Below the pieces are notes generated by a model that saw only the letters and a list, made by a program, of their open reading frames with translations, searched no databases and was not told the origin of the DNA. Shown here one piece after another: positions 27,225 through 35,511 of a DNA stretch of 64,000 bases. The translations under genes were made by a program, and so were the position numbers. Numbering within the stretch: the first letter of the stretch is position 1; each line of letters begins with the position of its first letter. The DNA lies in NCBI RefSeq assembly GCF_004197395.1, contig NZ_SELS01000038.1:1-64000 (forward strand), read 5' to 3'. This DNA is from Paraburkholderia sp. UYCP14C (GTDB taxonomy: Bacteria > Pseudomonadota > Gammaproteobacteria > Burkholderiales > Burkholderiaceae).

Positions 27225-27932
27225 TCACGCGCTTTGCGCAGAGAGACCCGATTCGTCGCGGCCAAGCTGCCAATAGCGTTCCGGCGAAAAGAGGCTTGCC
27301 TGTCCTTCGGGACCGAATGCGCGCAATTGGCTGCAATACGCGTCGAGTGCCGCCCGCTTCATGCGTTCGTGTTGCGGCGTGCCGGGCACAGCCACCGCCC
27401 GGGGCGTGTCGGCGACGTAGCCACGTTTCGCGAGCTCGCAGAGGCGCGCTTGCACGACGCCGGGATTGCGTCGGTAGGGCACGTCTTCATAGGCGATGAA
27501 CGGCGTGGCTGGCTGACTCTGCATCAGCGCAAGACAGGCATTGGCCACCAGAACATGATCCGAATGGAACAGGCCCAACGGTATCAGGACCAGCGTGGGT
27601 CTTGCACGAGAAAGAGTCTGGCTCAACGCTGTGATCAGTTCGTCCGCACCGGGCGATGTGTGGTATTGAGCGTCGCGAAACAGCAGATGCACGGGCATCG
27701 CCGACAGTAGGCCAAGCGCCTCCCGGTCTTCCTCCTGACGTGCCCGCATCGCTTCGAACGCGTCGGCGAAACCGGACGCGCGGTCCCAATCGGTCGTCAT
27801 GTTCTCTGTGGGCGGCGCGGTGAAGACCGTGCAGACGACCGCGCCTGGATGCGCGGCGATCAGAAGTCCGCAACCGAGGACCGCATCGTCGAGGTGCGGT
27901 GAAATGACGAGTAGACGCTGGTTCGAATCCAT
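27225..27932 (-). CDS. PIG-L family (LmbE-like) deacetylase
   Basis: A 235-residue zinc hydrolase. The N-terminal SPHLDDAVLGCG carries His13 and Asp15-Asp16 of the PIG-L/LmbE zinc site, and FHSDHVLVANA supplies a second zinc His. Family members remove acetyl groups from N-acetylglucosamine derivatives such as GlcNAc-PI or mycothiol and bacillithiol precursors. Next to glycosyltransferases it probably deacetylates a sugar in a glycan or glycolipid. I prefer the ATG at 27932; a TTG five codons upstream is possible. It diverges from the flavodoxin-fold gene at 28037 with a 104-base gap. Confidence 0.9.
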   Translation of the reverse strand: MDSNQRLLVISPHLDDAVLGCGLLIAAHPGAVVCTVFTAPPTENMTTDWDRASGFADAFEAMRARQEEDREALGLLSAMPVHLLFRDAQYHTSPGADELITALSQTLSRARPTLVLIPLGLFHSDHVLVANACLALMQSQPATPFIAYEDVPYRRNPGVVQARLCELAKRGYVADTPRAVAVPGTPQHERMKRAALDAYCSQLRAFGPEGQASLFSPERYWQLGRDESGLSAQSA

Positions 27933-28036
27933 ACCGGCGGACAGCAAGCTGCGTTCCGCCGTCGCGCGCGCACAGGGTCGGTGCTGGAACAGCGCTTGCT
28001 CGCTGTTGGGTTCTAATATCGCTTGCCACTTCAGCC

Positions 28037-29140
28037 ATGAGTCCCTCTGCCAAACCGCCCGATCATGTACGCACCGTCGAAGTCCGGAAAGGTCAGGTAA
28101 CCGAAGCGATGTCGCGCGAAGCGTTTCGAGAGCGCTTCATGGCTCGCTTCTACGATCCGGCCTTTCGCGCGGAAGACGAATCGCTCGCACGGCTCGAAGC
28201 GATCGCGTGGGACGCCTATTCGCACGGCCGCAAGGCGCCGGTGACGGAAAAGGCCGGCCCGGGATTCGCCGACCCGGACTACGATCTGTCGGTCGAATGG
28301 CGCGCGGCGAGCGAGCGGATCAAGGCGGCGCAAACGCGTCAGCGCGATCCAGCAACGCGTTCGCGCGTGCTCGTGATCAACGCGTCCTCGCGGAACGACT
28401 ACACGTGCCCCGGCGAGATGTCGAAGAGCTTCCGGCTCGCGAAGATCGCGCAGCAGGCGCTCGAACGCCGGTCTTGCGACGTCGATTTGCTTGATCTGTC
28501 GCGCCTGAACTCCGATCGCGATCTTCATATACATCCGTGCAAAGGCTGCGTGTCGACCGCGATGCCGCTGTGTCACTGGCCATGCAGCTGCTATCCGAAC
28601 CACTCGCTCGGGCTTGTCAACGACTGGATGAACGACATCTACGAGCGCTTTGCGGCCTGTCACGGCGTGCTGATCGTGACGCCGGTCTACTGGTATCAGG
28701 TGTCCGCGCCGCTCAAGCTGATGATGGATCGGCTCGTGTGCGCCGACGGCGGCAATCCCGATCCCACCTCAACGCACGGCAAGAAGCCGGACGAAGCAAA
28801 GCGTCTCGAACTGGCCGGCTGGGACTACCCGAAACATCTGGCGGGTCGCGCCTATGGCGTGGTCGTGCATGGCGACGTCGCCGGCATCGAGGACTCGCGC
28901 CGGGCGCTCGCCGACTGGCTCGAGTGGATGGGCTTCGTCGAATCGGGCGCGAAATCGCGGCTCGATCGCTATATCGGCTATTACGAGCCCTATGCGACCA
29001 GCCATGAAACGCTCGATCGCGACGAGGACATGCAGCAGGAAGTCGCCAACGTAGCGGAAGCCGTCGCGACCTGCGTCGAGCAGATCCGTGGCGGGCGCAA
29101 GGAGCCGGACCACAACCTCGGCACCCCGCGCGCCAAATGA
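28037..29140 (+). CDS. Flavodoxin-fold NAD(P)H reductase (FMN reductase family)
   Basis: This 367-residue protein has a flavodoxin-like FMN domain from about residue 108. VLVINASSRNDYT is the phosphate-binding loop, GVLIVTPVYWYQVSAPLKLMMDR is the P-x-Y-x-S/A-P-K motif, and YGVVVHGDVAG follows. The first 105 residues are an extension without a recognised fold. A Cys cluster (CKGCVSTAMPLCHWPCSC, about 168-185) is unusual for simple FMN reductases and could bind metal. The phosphatidylserine-decarboxylase-like gene begins 28 bases downstream and is probably co-transcribed. Reaction unproven; likely a quinone or FMN reductase. Confidence 0.88.
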   Translation: MSPSAKPPDHVRTVEVRKGQVTEAMSREAFRERFMARFYDPAFRAEDESLARLEAIAWDAYSHGRKAPVTEKAGPGFADPDYDLSVEWRAASERIKAAQTRQRDPATRSRVLVINASSRNDYTCPGEMSKSFRLAKIAQQALERRSCDVDLLDLSRLNSDRDLHIHPCKGCVSTAMPLCHWPCSCYPNHSLGLVNDWMNDIYERFAACHGVLIVTPVYWYQVSAPLKLMMDRLVCADGGNPDPTSTHGKKPDEAKRLELAGWDYPKHLAGRAYGVVVHGDVAGIEDSRRALADWLEWMGFVESGAKSRLDRYIGYYEPYATSHETLDRDEDMQQEVANVAEAVATCVEQIRGGRKEPDHNLGTPRAK

Positions 29141-29168
29141 TCTGCAACTCACATAGGAAGGGCAAAGC

Positions 29169-30461
29169 ATGACGAACGGCGAAGCGACGAGCCCGCGCAC
29201 GCAACGGCGCCGGCTCGGAGGATGGCTGCCGCGCGAGGAAGCTCATCTCGCGCGCTATCGGACAGAGCTGGCCGCTAAAGCGTGCGAACGTGCGCGCACA
29301 GCGCCACGCACGCGCGCCGTCGAAGAACTGGCGGCGCTGATCGAAGGCGATCCGGTGCTACGCATGGATATGACGCGGGCCATCATGCAGGCGCAGCAGG
29401 CGGGTTACGTGCTCGGCTACGCATCGGTCGACGAACTGATGACGATCTTCGATTACCTGATGACCTACGCGCCGCCGTTCAGCGAATCCGATCTGATTCA
29501 TTGTCCGTTGAATGCGGTGCTCGACTGGCCGATGTGCATGCCGTCCGGCTATGCACTGTTTCGCGACCCGGCACTCAACGCGCAGCTCAAGCATGTGCTG
29601 AACTGCTGGTGCGGTTTCCTGAGCGGCCCGCATTCACGCGAGCATTTGAACACGTCGTCGCCCGACGGCTGGTTCAGCCCCGAGGCCGATAAACGCATCG
29701 GCCTCGCGCAATTCGTCTGCGATCCCGAGCGGGCGTATTGGGGCTGCACGTCGTGGAACGATTTCTTCACTCGGCGCTTCCGTCCCGGCATGCGGCCCGT
29801 CGAGGAGCCGGACAACGACAGGTTGATCGTCAGCGCGTGCGAGGCGACGCCGTACAACGTGCAGCACGGCGCGCAACTGCGCGACACGTTCTGGATCAAG
29901 TCGCAGCCGTATTCGCTGGAAGACATGCTGAGCTCGCGCGAGCGCGAACTGGCGCGGCGCTTCGAGGGCGGCTCGGTGTATCAGGCCTTTCTGAGCGCGT
30001 TCAACTATCATCGCTGGCATGCGCCGGTCAGTGGGGTGATCGCGCGCGCGTACGCGGTGGATGGCAGCTACTATTCGGACGCCGATAGCGAAGGCGAAGA
30101 CCCGAGCGGGCTCAATGATTCGCAGGGCTACATCACCGCAGTGGCGGCGCGCGCGGTAATCGTGATCGAATGCGACGATCCGGCGGTGGGGCAGGTGGCG
30201 TGCGTGTTCGTCGGCATGGCGGACGTATCGTCGTGCATCATCGAGGCGCCGCCTGGGCAGCGTGTCACGAAAGGCGACGAACTGGGGTTTTTCCAGTACG
30301 GCGGATCGACCTGCTGCCTCGTGTTCGCGCCGGGCGTGATAGACCGCTTCGTCGTCGAACCACCTTTCGACGACAAACAGCCGCCGATCAAGGTCAACGC
30401 GGCCGTTGCGAGAGTCGCGTCACGCAACGCGTCGCCGTCAGCGTCGCAAAGCAACGGATAG
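29169..30461 (+). CDS. Phosphatidylserine decarboxylase-related protein
   Basis: A 430-residue protein with an N-terminal PSDC-type domain (LNAVLDWPMCMPSGYALFRDP, about 114-135) and a C-terminal phosphatidylserine decarboxylase domain (YHRWHAPVSGVI at 280-291). The self-processing site is GGST at 378-381; Ser380 would become the pyruvoyl cofactor. Related proteins act in tailored amino-acid or peptide decarboxylation as well as lipid synthesis. It lacks the membrane-associating N-terminus of the housekeeping enzyme, so a small-molecule substrate is plausible. AGGAAGGG precedes the ATG. It follows the flavodoxin-fold gene closely. Confidence 0.88.
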   Translation: MTNGEATSPRTQRRRLGGWLPREEAHLARYRTELAAKACERARTAPRTRAVEELAALIEGDPVLRMDMTRAIMQAQQAGYVLGYASVDELMTIFDYLMTYAPPFSESDLIHCPLNAVLDWPMCMPSGYALFRDPALNAQLKHVLNCWCGFLSGPHSREHLNTSSPDGWFSPEADKRIGLAQFVCDPERAYWGCTSWNDFFTRRFRPGMRPVEEPDNDRLIVSACEATPYNVQHGAQLRDTFWIKSQPYSLEDMLSSRERELARRFEGGSVYQAFLSAFNYHRWHAPVSGVIARAYAVDGSYYSDADSEGEDPSGLNDSQGYITAVAARAVIVIECDDPAVGQVACVFVGMADVSSCIIEAPPGQRVTKGDELGFFQYGGSTCCLVFAPGVIDRFVVEPPFDDKQPPIKVNAAVARVASRNASPSASQSNG

Positions 30462-30489
30462 ACGCGTTGCGCTCCGCCGTGCGGCGGGT

Positions 30490-30698
30490 TCAACCGCGCA
30501 GCCGCGCGAAAATACTCAGCAGGTCTTCGAGAATCACCGGTTTTTCAGGTGGGCGTCGAAGCCCGCGTCTTCAGCCGCGCTGACGTCCGCCTGCTGGCCA
30601 AAGCCGCTGACCGCGATACAGATCACGGACTTCATCGCCGGCATGCCGCGGAGCTTGCCGATGAACTCCATGCCATCCATGCCCGGCATGCCGATGTT
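30490..30698 (-). pseudogene. Response-regulator receiver remnant with a frameshift
   Basis: The minus strand encodes the second half of a receiver domain: GMPGMDGMEFIGKLRGM, then CIAVSGFGQ and AEDAGFDAHLK. In this frame a stop follows at 30534. One base over, at an A5 run (about 30540), the frame continues KPVILEDLLSIFARLRG and ends at 30490, as expected for a receiver C-terminus. The N-terminal half with the acidic pair is absent. It therefore has both a truncation and a homopolymer frameshift; its function is lost. Confidence 0.7.
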
Positions 30699-30728
30699 GC
30701 GCTGCTGGCATCCTGAAGAGAAGAACGG

Positions 30729-30752
30729 GAGGCCGCCCGCCCGGGCGGCCTC
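30729..30752 (-). terminator. Strong hairpin after the UBP zinc-finger gene
   Basis: A perfect GC-rich inverted repeat, GAGGCCGCCCG (30729-30739) and CGGGCGGCCTC (30742-30752), starts five bases beyond the stop of the minus-strand zinc-finger gene. In minus-strand sense it is followed by a pyrimidine-rich CCGTTCTTCTCTTC. This is a plausible intrinsic terminator for the 34.3-30.8 kb operon. Confidence 0.65.
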
Positions 30753-30756
30753 GCCG

Positions 30757-31029
30757 TCAGGATTCAAGCTCACCCGCGACGATTTCGTCGCGATAGCACC
30801 AGATCCACGTTTCGCCGGGCTCGATTGAACGCACCAGCGGATGGCCGGTCGCGTGAAAATGCTTGCTTGCATGCCGGTTGGGCGACGAATCGCAGCAGCC
30901 GACGTGTCCGCAAGAAAGACAAAGCCTCAAATGTACCCACGGCTGGTTGAGCTTCACGCAGTCCTCGCAATAGTCGATGGACGTGTGGAGAATCCGGGCT
31001 TCGCCCAGGTGCGTGCAACCAGGCGTCAT
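30757..31029 (-). CDS. UBP-type zinc finger protein
   Basis: A 90-residue protein made of a single UBP (ubiquitin-C-terminal-hydrolase-type) zinc finger. Zinc ligands are visible in CTHL, CEDCVK, CLSCGHVGCCD and in HASKHFHATGHPL, followed by the WIWCYRDE end typical of the family. Bacterial copies are stand-alone proteins of uncertain role, often beside redox flavoproteins. It lies 55 bases downstream of the thioredoxin-reductase-like gene and is probably co-transcribed, so the two may work together. The start at 31029 sits just before the first zinc ligand. Confidence 0.88.
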   Translation of the reverse strand: MTPGCTHLGEARILHTSIDYCEDCVKLNQPWVHLRLCLSCGHVGCCDSSPNRHASKHFHATGHPLVRSIEPGETWIWCYRDEIVAGELES

Positions 31030-31084
31030 GATTGTGCTCCTCGGACAGGTGCGCGCAGACGCGCGCGGATCAAGGTTGCGCTTC

Positions 31085-32320
31085 TCAAGCGCTATTGAGG
31101 TAGCGATGTACCAGCGCCACAGCCATTGCCCCCTCGCCAACTGCCGACGCCACGCGTTTGATCGACGCGTGACGCACGTCGCCCGCGGCGAATACGCCGG
31201 GCATGCTCGTTTCCAGATGCAGCGGCGCGCGGTCGAGCGGCCATTTCAGGTCCGTTCGATATTCCTGCAGATCGGGACCGGTCACGAGATAGCCGGCTTC
31301 ATCGCGGACGATGCCGACCTCCTTCGCCCATTCGGTCTGCGGCACACCGCCAATGCAGACGAACAGCCAATTCGTTTTGACCGTGCGGGCCTGCGCGGTT
31401 CGCACATCGGTCAGCGTGATCTCCTGCAACACGTCGCTGCCTGCGAGGGCGGTAACTTCGACGCACGTGCACACTTCAATGTTCGACGCCGATGTAATGC
31501 GATCCACCAGGTATTGTGACAACGTGTTCTTGAGCGATGCGTCACGCACGAGCATGAAGACGCGGTTGGCGGACTGCGAAAAATGCATGGCGGCCTGTCC
31601 CGCCGAATTGCCGCCGCCCACCACATATACGTCTTCGCCATGAATCAGCGCGGCCTCGCTCGCGCCGGCGCCGTAATAAAGGCCCGCGCCGAGAAAGCGC
31701 TCTTCACCTGCCAGTCCTAGCGTGCGATATGCCACGCCGGTCGCGCAGATGGACGTGCGCGCCGTGATACGCGTGCCGTCTTCCAGATATACGATGCCCT
31801 GACCGGGCGGGAACTCCGCGCGCACGCCGGCGCGCGCGAGCAGGATTTCGGCGCCGAACTTAATGGCCTGGTCGCGCGCCCGTTCGGCGAGCTCCGCGCC
31901 GCTCACGCCCTGTGGAAAGCCCAGATAGTTCTCGATCCTGGAACTGCTGCCGGCCTGGCCGCCCAGTGCCCAGCGCTCCACGAGTACGGTCTGCAGCCCC
32001 TCCGATGCACCGTACACCGCGGCACTCAATCCCGCCGGTCCTGCGCCGTAGATCGCCAGATCGTAGGCCTCACGGGATGGACTCGCAAACCAGCCGAGCT
32101 TCTCGATGATTTGCCGGATGGTCGGACATTCGAGTCGCGTTCCGTCGTGGAAGACACAGACCGGCAGGCGCGAATCGGAAACGTGCTGCACATGCGCCAG
32201 TTCCCGAGCTTCCTTATCGCTGCGCAGTTCGATCCATTCGAACGGTATGTCGCAGCGATGCAGGAAGTCGCGTATCGCGTAGCCATTTGTGCTGCGCATG
32301 CGTCCATAGATCCTGACCAT
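31085..32320 (-). CDS. Thioredoxin-reductase-like FAD oxidoreductase with a glutaredoxin-like N-terminus
   Basis: A 411-residue flavoprotein. Residues 1-80 look like a glutaredoxin-type domain (VRIYGRMRSTNGYAIRDFL), but the CxxC site is replaced by RSTN. FAD binding is GAGPAG (92-97), the NAD(P) motif is GGGNSAG (235-241), and the C-terminal VFAAGDVR completes the fold. At the position of the TrxR redox pair (CATC) the sequence reads YGAGAS, so disulfide chemistry is not possible there. It is probably an NAD(P)H:acceptor reductase using another partner. The ATG at 32320 follows AAAGGTGG. It belongs to the OYE/zinc-finger group. Confidence 0.88.
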   Translation of the reverse strand: MVRIYGRMRSTNGYAIRDFLHRCDIPFEWIELRSDKEARELAHVQHVSDSRLPVCVFHDGTRLECPTIRQIIEKLGWFASPSREAYDLAIYGAGPAGLSAAVYGASEGLQTVLVERWALGGQAGSSSRIENYLGFPQGVSGAELAERARDQAIKFGAEILLARAGVRAEFPPGQGIVYLEDGTRITARTSICATGVAYRTLGLAGEERFLGAGLYYGAGASEAALIHGEDVYVVGGGNSAGQAAMHFSQSANRVFMLVRDASLKNTLSQYLVDRITSASNIEVCTCVEVTALAGSDVLQEITLTDVRTAQARTVKTNWLFVCIGGVPQTEWAKEVGIVRDEAGYLVTGPDLQEYRTDLKWPLDRAPLHLETSMPGVFAAGDVRHASIKRVASAVGEGAMAVALVHRYLNSA

Positions 32321-32493
32321 GAAGATGCCACCTTTGAGGAGGTCACGACTTTGTTTCGTTTTCTCGCGCTTCACGAGCAGGCGGCCGCGCCACGAAAACG
32401 GCGGTTGGCCGTATTCTTGCACCGTAAGCGCATCGGAAGCTGGCGTCTTTCGCGAACCTGCCGGGTTTTGTTCGCTTTCTGCCGACGGCTCGA

Positions 32494-32733
32494 TCAGATC
32501 GGGTTTTGCAACGCTTCCAGCTTGTGATCGATAAATCGCGTGCCCCATTCGATGCCGTCGCGCACCGCCTCGCCCTGCGTCAGCCATTCAGGCTGAACCG
32601 TCTCCGGACGGAACTCGGCCACGGGGCTATCGGCATGGCGCACACTGACCTTCGCCTGCCACGCGCCGTAGGCATTCTGCTGCGGCTGTAGCGCGATCTC
32701 GTAGCCTCGATGCTCGAACACGTGCGTTTGCAT
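32494..32733 (-). CDS. Small conserved hypothetical protein (79 aa)
   Basis: A 79-residue protein with beta-strand segments (HVFEHRGYEIALQP, WQAKVSVRH) and a C-terminal amphipathic helix (EAVRDGIEWGTRFIDHKLEAL). This layout is typical of small Burkholderia proteins near stress genes. No catalytic residues, signal or membrane segment are visible. It lies 27 bases after the 80-residue gene and 173 bases before the flavoprotein gene. Function unknown. The frameshifted gene at 1591-1814 has the same strand-then-helix plan. Confidence 0.75.
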   Translation of the reverse strand: MQTHVFEHRGYEIALQPQQNAYGAWQAKVSVRHADSPVAEFRPETVQPEWLTQGEAVRDGIEWGTRFIDHKLEALQNPI

Positions 32734-32760
32734 GAGCGGCTCCGGTTGGGTATCAAGGCG

Positions 32761-33003
32761 TCAATCGGGAAGCACGAACTCGGTACGCATGTCTTCGATC
32801 ACTTTCTGGACATGATGTACGTAATCGGCGCCGGGGTCATTGAGCGGCACCAGGTTCCAGTTGCGGCCGGATGCGTCCGGCGGATGCCGCTCCGGTAACG
32901 GTATGCGCACGCGCAAAGCTCCCGGCACGTCAGCGGCGATTTTCGCCATGCGGTTCTGCAGTTCGTCGCGAATCTGCTCAGCGGTTCGAACGGTCTTCGA
33001 CAT
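32761..33003 (-). CDS. Conserved hypothetical protein (80 aa)
   Basis: An 80-residue soluble protein with a helical N-terminus (AEQIRDELQNRMAKIA), a strand (ALRVRIPLP), a conserved-looking GRNWNLVPLND segment and a C-terminal helix. The start at 33003 is fixed by GAGGGAGGAAG upstream; a longer frame would run through unrelated sequence. It is 65 bases after the OYE gene. No function can be assigned from sequence; co-transcription with redox genes is the only hint. Confidence 0.75.
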   Translation of the reverse strand: MSKTVRTAEQIRDELQNRMAKIAADVPGALRVRIPLPERHPPDASGRNWNLVPLNDPGADYVHHVQKVIEDMRTEFVLPD

Positions 33004-33068
33004 CGGTTCTTCCTCCCTCGGTCGCACGTCCGGGTGGTTATTGAACGGATAGCTCGCGGTGGGCCACG

Positions 33069-34283
33069 CTATCTCCACCGCCCATCGATGACGGACCGTG
33101 GGGCCTCCCCGCGCTCTTGCGCGAGCGACGGATAGTCGGTATACCCGCGCTCGCCGCCTCCATAGAACGTGGACGGATCGGGCGAATTGAGCGGAGCGTG
33201 CAACCGCAAGCGTTCCGGGAGGTCGGGATTGGCGATGAACAACCGTCCGAACGCGATCAGGTCCGCCTTGCCGTCCTCGAGCCATCTTTCCGCACTGCCG
33301 CCGTCAAATCCGCCCGCGACCATCAGCACGCCGCGATAGGCGCGGCGGATCATCTCGCTCATGCGTTTCGCTCGCTCCGTGAAGGCGACATCCTCACCGG
33401 TCGCCGCCAGCGCGGGATTGACGATGTGCAAATAAGCCAGCCCGTATCGATTGAGCTTCTCGATAACGTAGGAGAAAGTCGCCTCGGGGTCGTCGTCATG
33501 CATGTCGTTGAAGGCGCCGAGAGGGGACAGCCGTACGCCGACCTTTTCCGGCCCCCACACCTCGCAAACCGTTTCGATCACCTCGAAAAGCAGCTTGGCC
33601 CGACGCTCGATCGATCCGCCGTATTCATCGGTGCGGCGGTTCGTGCCGGACAACAGAAACTGGTCGAGCAGATACCCGTTCGCCGCGTGCACTTCGACGC
33701 CGTCCATACCGGCCGCCTTTGCGTTGCGCGCACCCCTGAAGTATTGGCGCACGAGATACGGCATCTCTTCGACCTGCAGGGCGCGAGGCGTGACGCAGGG
33801 CGCGACGACACCTTCGCCGCGCTCGTTCTCGATGAACGCCTCCGCTTTCGGCCGGACCGCAGAGGGCGCGACGGGCAGCATTTCATCGGGCTGCAACGAG
33901 GGGTGCGATATGCGTCCGACGTGCCAGAGCTGCATGAACATCAGTCCGCCCGCCTCGTGCACGGCGTCGGTCACGAGCCGCCAGCCCTCGACCTGCTCGC
34001 GACTATGGATGCCGGGCGTCCAGGCATAGCCCTGTCCTTGCATCGACACCTGCGTCGCCTCGCTGATGATGAGCGCGGCCGCCGCGCGTTGCGCGTAATA
34101 GCAGGCGTTGAGTTGCGACGGTATGCTGCCTGGCCGGCTCGCGCGCGAACGCGTCAGCGGCGCCATCACGACACGATGACGCAGGTCGTGCGGTCCCACC
34201 CTGATGGGTTCGAAAAGCTTGTGCAGCCGGACTTGCTCGTCGTGCTGCCCGGCTTCTGCGGGCGCGATTTCCGTATCAGGCAT
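33069..34283 (-). CDS. Alkene reductase (Old Yellow Enzyme family)
   Basis: This 404-residue FMN-dependent OYE enzyme shows the N-terminal LFEPIRVGPHDLRHRVVMAPLTR, the substrate-binding VEVHAANGYLLDQFL (His/Asn pair) and TDEYGGSIERR signatures, and FGRLFIANPDLPERL at the FMN phosphate site. These enzymes use NAD(P)H to reduce activated C=C bonds, for instance in enones, nitro compounds and maleimides, often during electrophile detoxification. It is first in the minus-strand redox group and is followed by small proteins and the TrxR-like flavoprotein. AAGGAG precedes its ATG. Its promoter is in the 307-base gap shared with the LysR gene. Confidence 0.93.
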   Translation of the reverse strand: MPDTEIAPAEAGQHDEQVRLHKLFEPIRVGPHDLRHRVVMAPLTRSRASRPGSIPSQLNACYYAQRAAAALIISEATQVSMQGQGYAWTPGIHSREQVEGWRLVTDAVHEAGGLMFMQLWHVGRISHPSLQPDEMLPVAPSAVRPKAEAFIENERGEGVVAPCVTPRALQVEEMPYLVRQYFRGARNAKAAGMDGVEVHAANGYLLDQFLLSGTNRRTDEYGGSIERRAKLLFEVIETVCEVWGPEKVGVRLSPLGAFNDMHDDDPEATFSYVIEKLNRYGLAYLHIVNPALAATGEDVAFTERAKRMSEMIRRAYRGVLMVAGGFDGGSAERWLEDGKADLIAFGRLFIANPDLPERLRLHAPLNSPDPSTFYGGGERGYTDYPSLAQERGEAPRSVIDGRWR

Positions 34284-34590
34284 AGATTCGCTCCTTGTGT
34301 TTTCAACTCGGCCCGAAAGGTGCTACTTTCGACGCGTCGAAGCGTCGGCGCCAAATGAGATCGACAGGATCCCGCTCTGTGGCCAGTCTAGCCATGGCCC
34401 GCGCGCGCTTCTTTCCAGTTTCTGCTCAGCTGTGTCACGATTCTGCGGTTACCCGGTCAGTCGAACTGACCGCGTTTGGCGATGAGCAAGCGGTGATCCG
34501 CATCGCGTGGGTTAGCCATACCACGCCCACCTCATGAAAGACGGTGCGCGGTACTATCTTCGTCGGCCCGTCACGTATACGCCATGTCCC
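34284..34590. other. Divergent intergenic region between OYE and LysR genes
   Basis: This 307-base region must carry the promoters for the minus-strand redox group and the plus-strand LysR gene. It contains one clear dyad at 34454-34472 (listed separately). I found no gene in it. Confidence 0.5.
34454..34472. promoter_or_regulatory. 19-bp palindrome, candidate LysR operator
   Basis: Perfect 8-bp arms CGGTCAGT and ACTGACCG are separated by CGA. The dyad lies 119 bases before the LysR start and 171 bases from the OYE start, in a divergent promoter region. It is a plausible operator for the regulator encoded at 34591-35511 or for a TetR/GntR-type factor elsewhere. The arms do not contain the strict T-N11-A of classical LysR boxes. 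Confidence 0.55.
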
Positions 34591-35511
34591 ATGGAACTGA
34601 AGCAGATCCAGTACTTCATCGCGCTTTTCGAAGAAGGCACCGTCACGCGCGCCGCCAGGCGGCTCAACATCGCGCAACCGGCGCTCAGCATGCAGATCGC
34701 CAAGCTCGAAACGGAGATTCGGCAGAAGCTCTTCGAGCGGGGGCCGCACGGCATGGCGCCGACCGAAGCCGCGCGGTTGATGTACCGCCTTTACACGCCG
34801 ATCATGCGCGACATCGATCACGCACGCGAACACCTGAGCCGTCGCGATGTCATCGTGACGGGCCGCGTGTCGCTGGGAATGGTGTCGTCGGAGGCGCAGA
34901 GCGTATTGCCCGAATCGCTCGCCCGATTCGATGCGCTTTTCCCGCAAGTCGAAGTCTCCGTCGCCGATGGCTTCAGCGCGCAGCTGATCGACGCTGTCGA
35001 ATCGGGCCGGCTCGATGCCGCCATCATCAACAAGCCGCGCGGACGGCTGACGCTCCACGTAGAGCCGTTGTTGGTCGAGGAAATGGTGCTGGTGACGAGC
35101 GTGGAGCACGGCCCAAAGCTGCCCGACGAGATCGATCTCACGCAGCAGTCGGACATCGAATTCGTGTTGCCCACGCGCCGCAACGGCCTGCGCGGCGCGC
35201 TCGATGCCGCGCTGATGGCGGCTGACGTCGTCATCAAGCCGAAGTTCGAGATCGATCTGCTCAGCACCATCGTGCAGTTCGTCGAGCAGAGCGGTGTCGC
35301 GACCATCCTGCCGCGCGTCGTCGTGCAGGCGAAAGTGGAGGAAGGGCGCTTGCGCGCACGCACGATAGCGTCGCCGCCGATCGTGCGCCACATCATTCAG
35401 GTCACGCATCCGAAGCGGCCGATCGGACCGGCCGCCCAGGCGCTCATCACGATTATCACTGATGAGATAAAGCGCGTGACGACGGGTGTTTTGGGGAAAC
35501 AGGCGCCTTAG
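34591..35511 (+). CDS. hmfR2: LysR-type regulator, paralogue of the hmf regulator
   Basis: A 306-residue LysR protein. The N-terminal winged helix is MELKQIQYFIALFEEGTVTR with the recognition helix around AQPALSMQIAKLE, and a periplasmic-binding-like effector domain covers about 90-295. It is colinear over its full length with the LysR at 48638-49579; the first 60 residues differ at only about a dozen positions. In Cupriavidus basilensis the furan genes are accompanied by two LysR regulators, so I call it hmfR2 tentatively. The ATG at 34591 is chosen because the motif MxLKQIQYF starts both paralogues. Its end overlaps the convergent sterol desaturase gene by 4 bases. Confidence 0.85.
   Translation: MELKQIQYFIALFEEGTVTRAARRLNIAQPALSMQIAKLETEIRQKLFERGPHGMAPTEAARLMYRLYTPIMRDIDHAREHLSRRDVIVTGRVSLGMVSSEAQSVLPESLARFDALFPQVEVSVADGFSAQLIDAVESGRLDAAIINKPRGRLTLHVEPLLVEEMVLVTSVEHGPKLPDEIDLTQQSDIEFVLPTRRNGLRGALDAALMAADVVIKPKFEIDLLSTIVQFVEQSGVATILPRVVVQAKVEEGRLRARTIASPPIVRHIIQVTHPKRPIGPAAQALITIITDEIKRVTTGVLGKQAP

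Noticed and set aside
30474-30487. CCGCCG/CGGCGG repeat after the PSD-like gene as an intrinsic terminator
   Set aside because: Only six base pairs with a two-base gap and no T tract; too weak to list.
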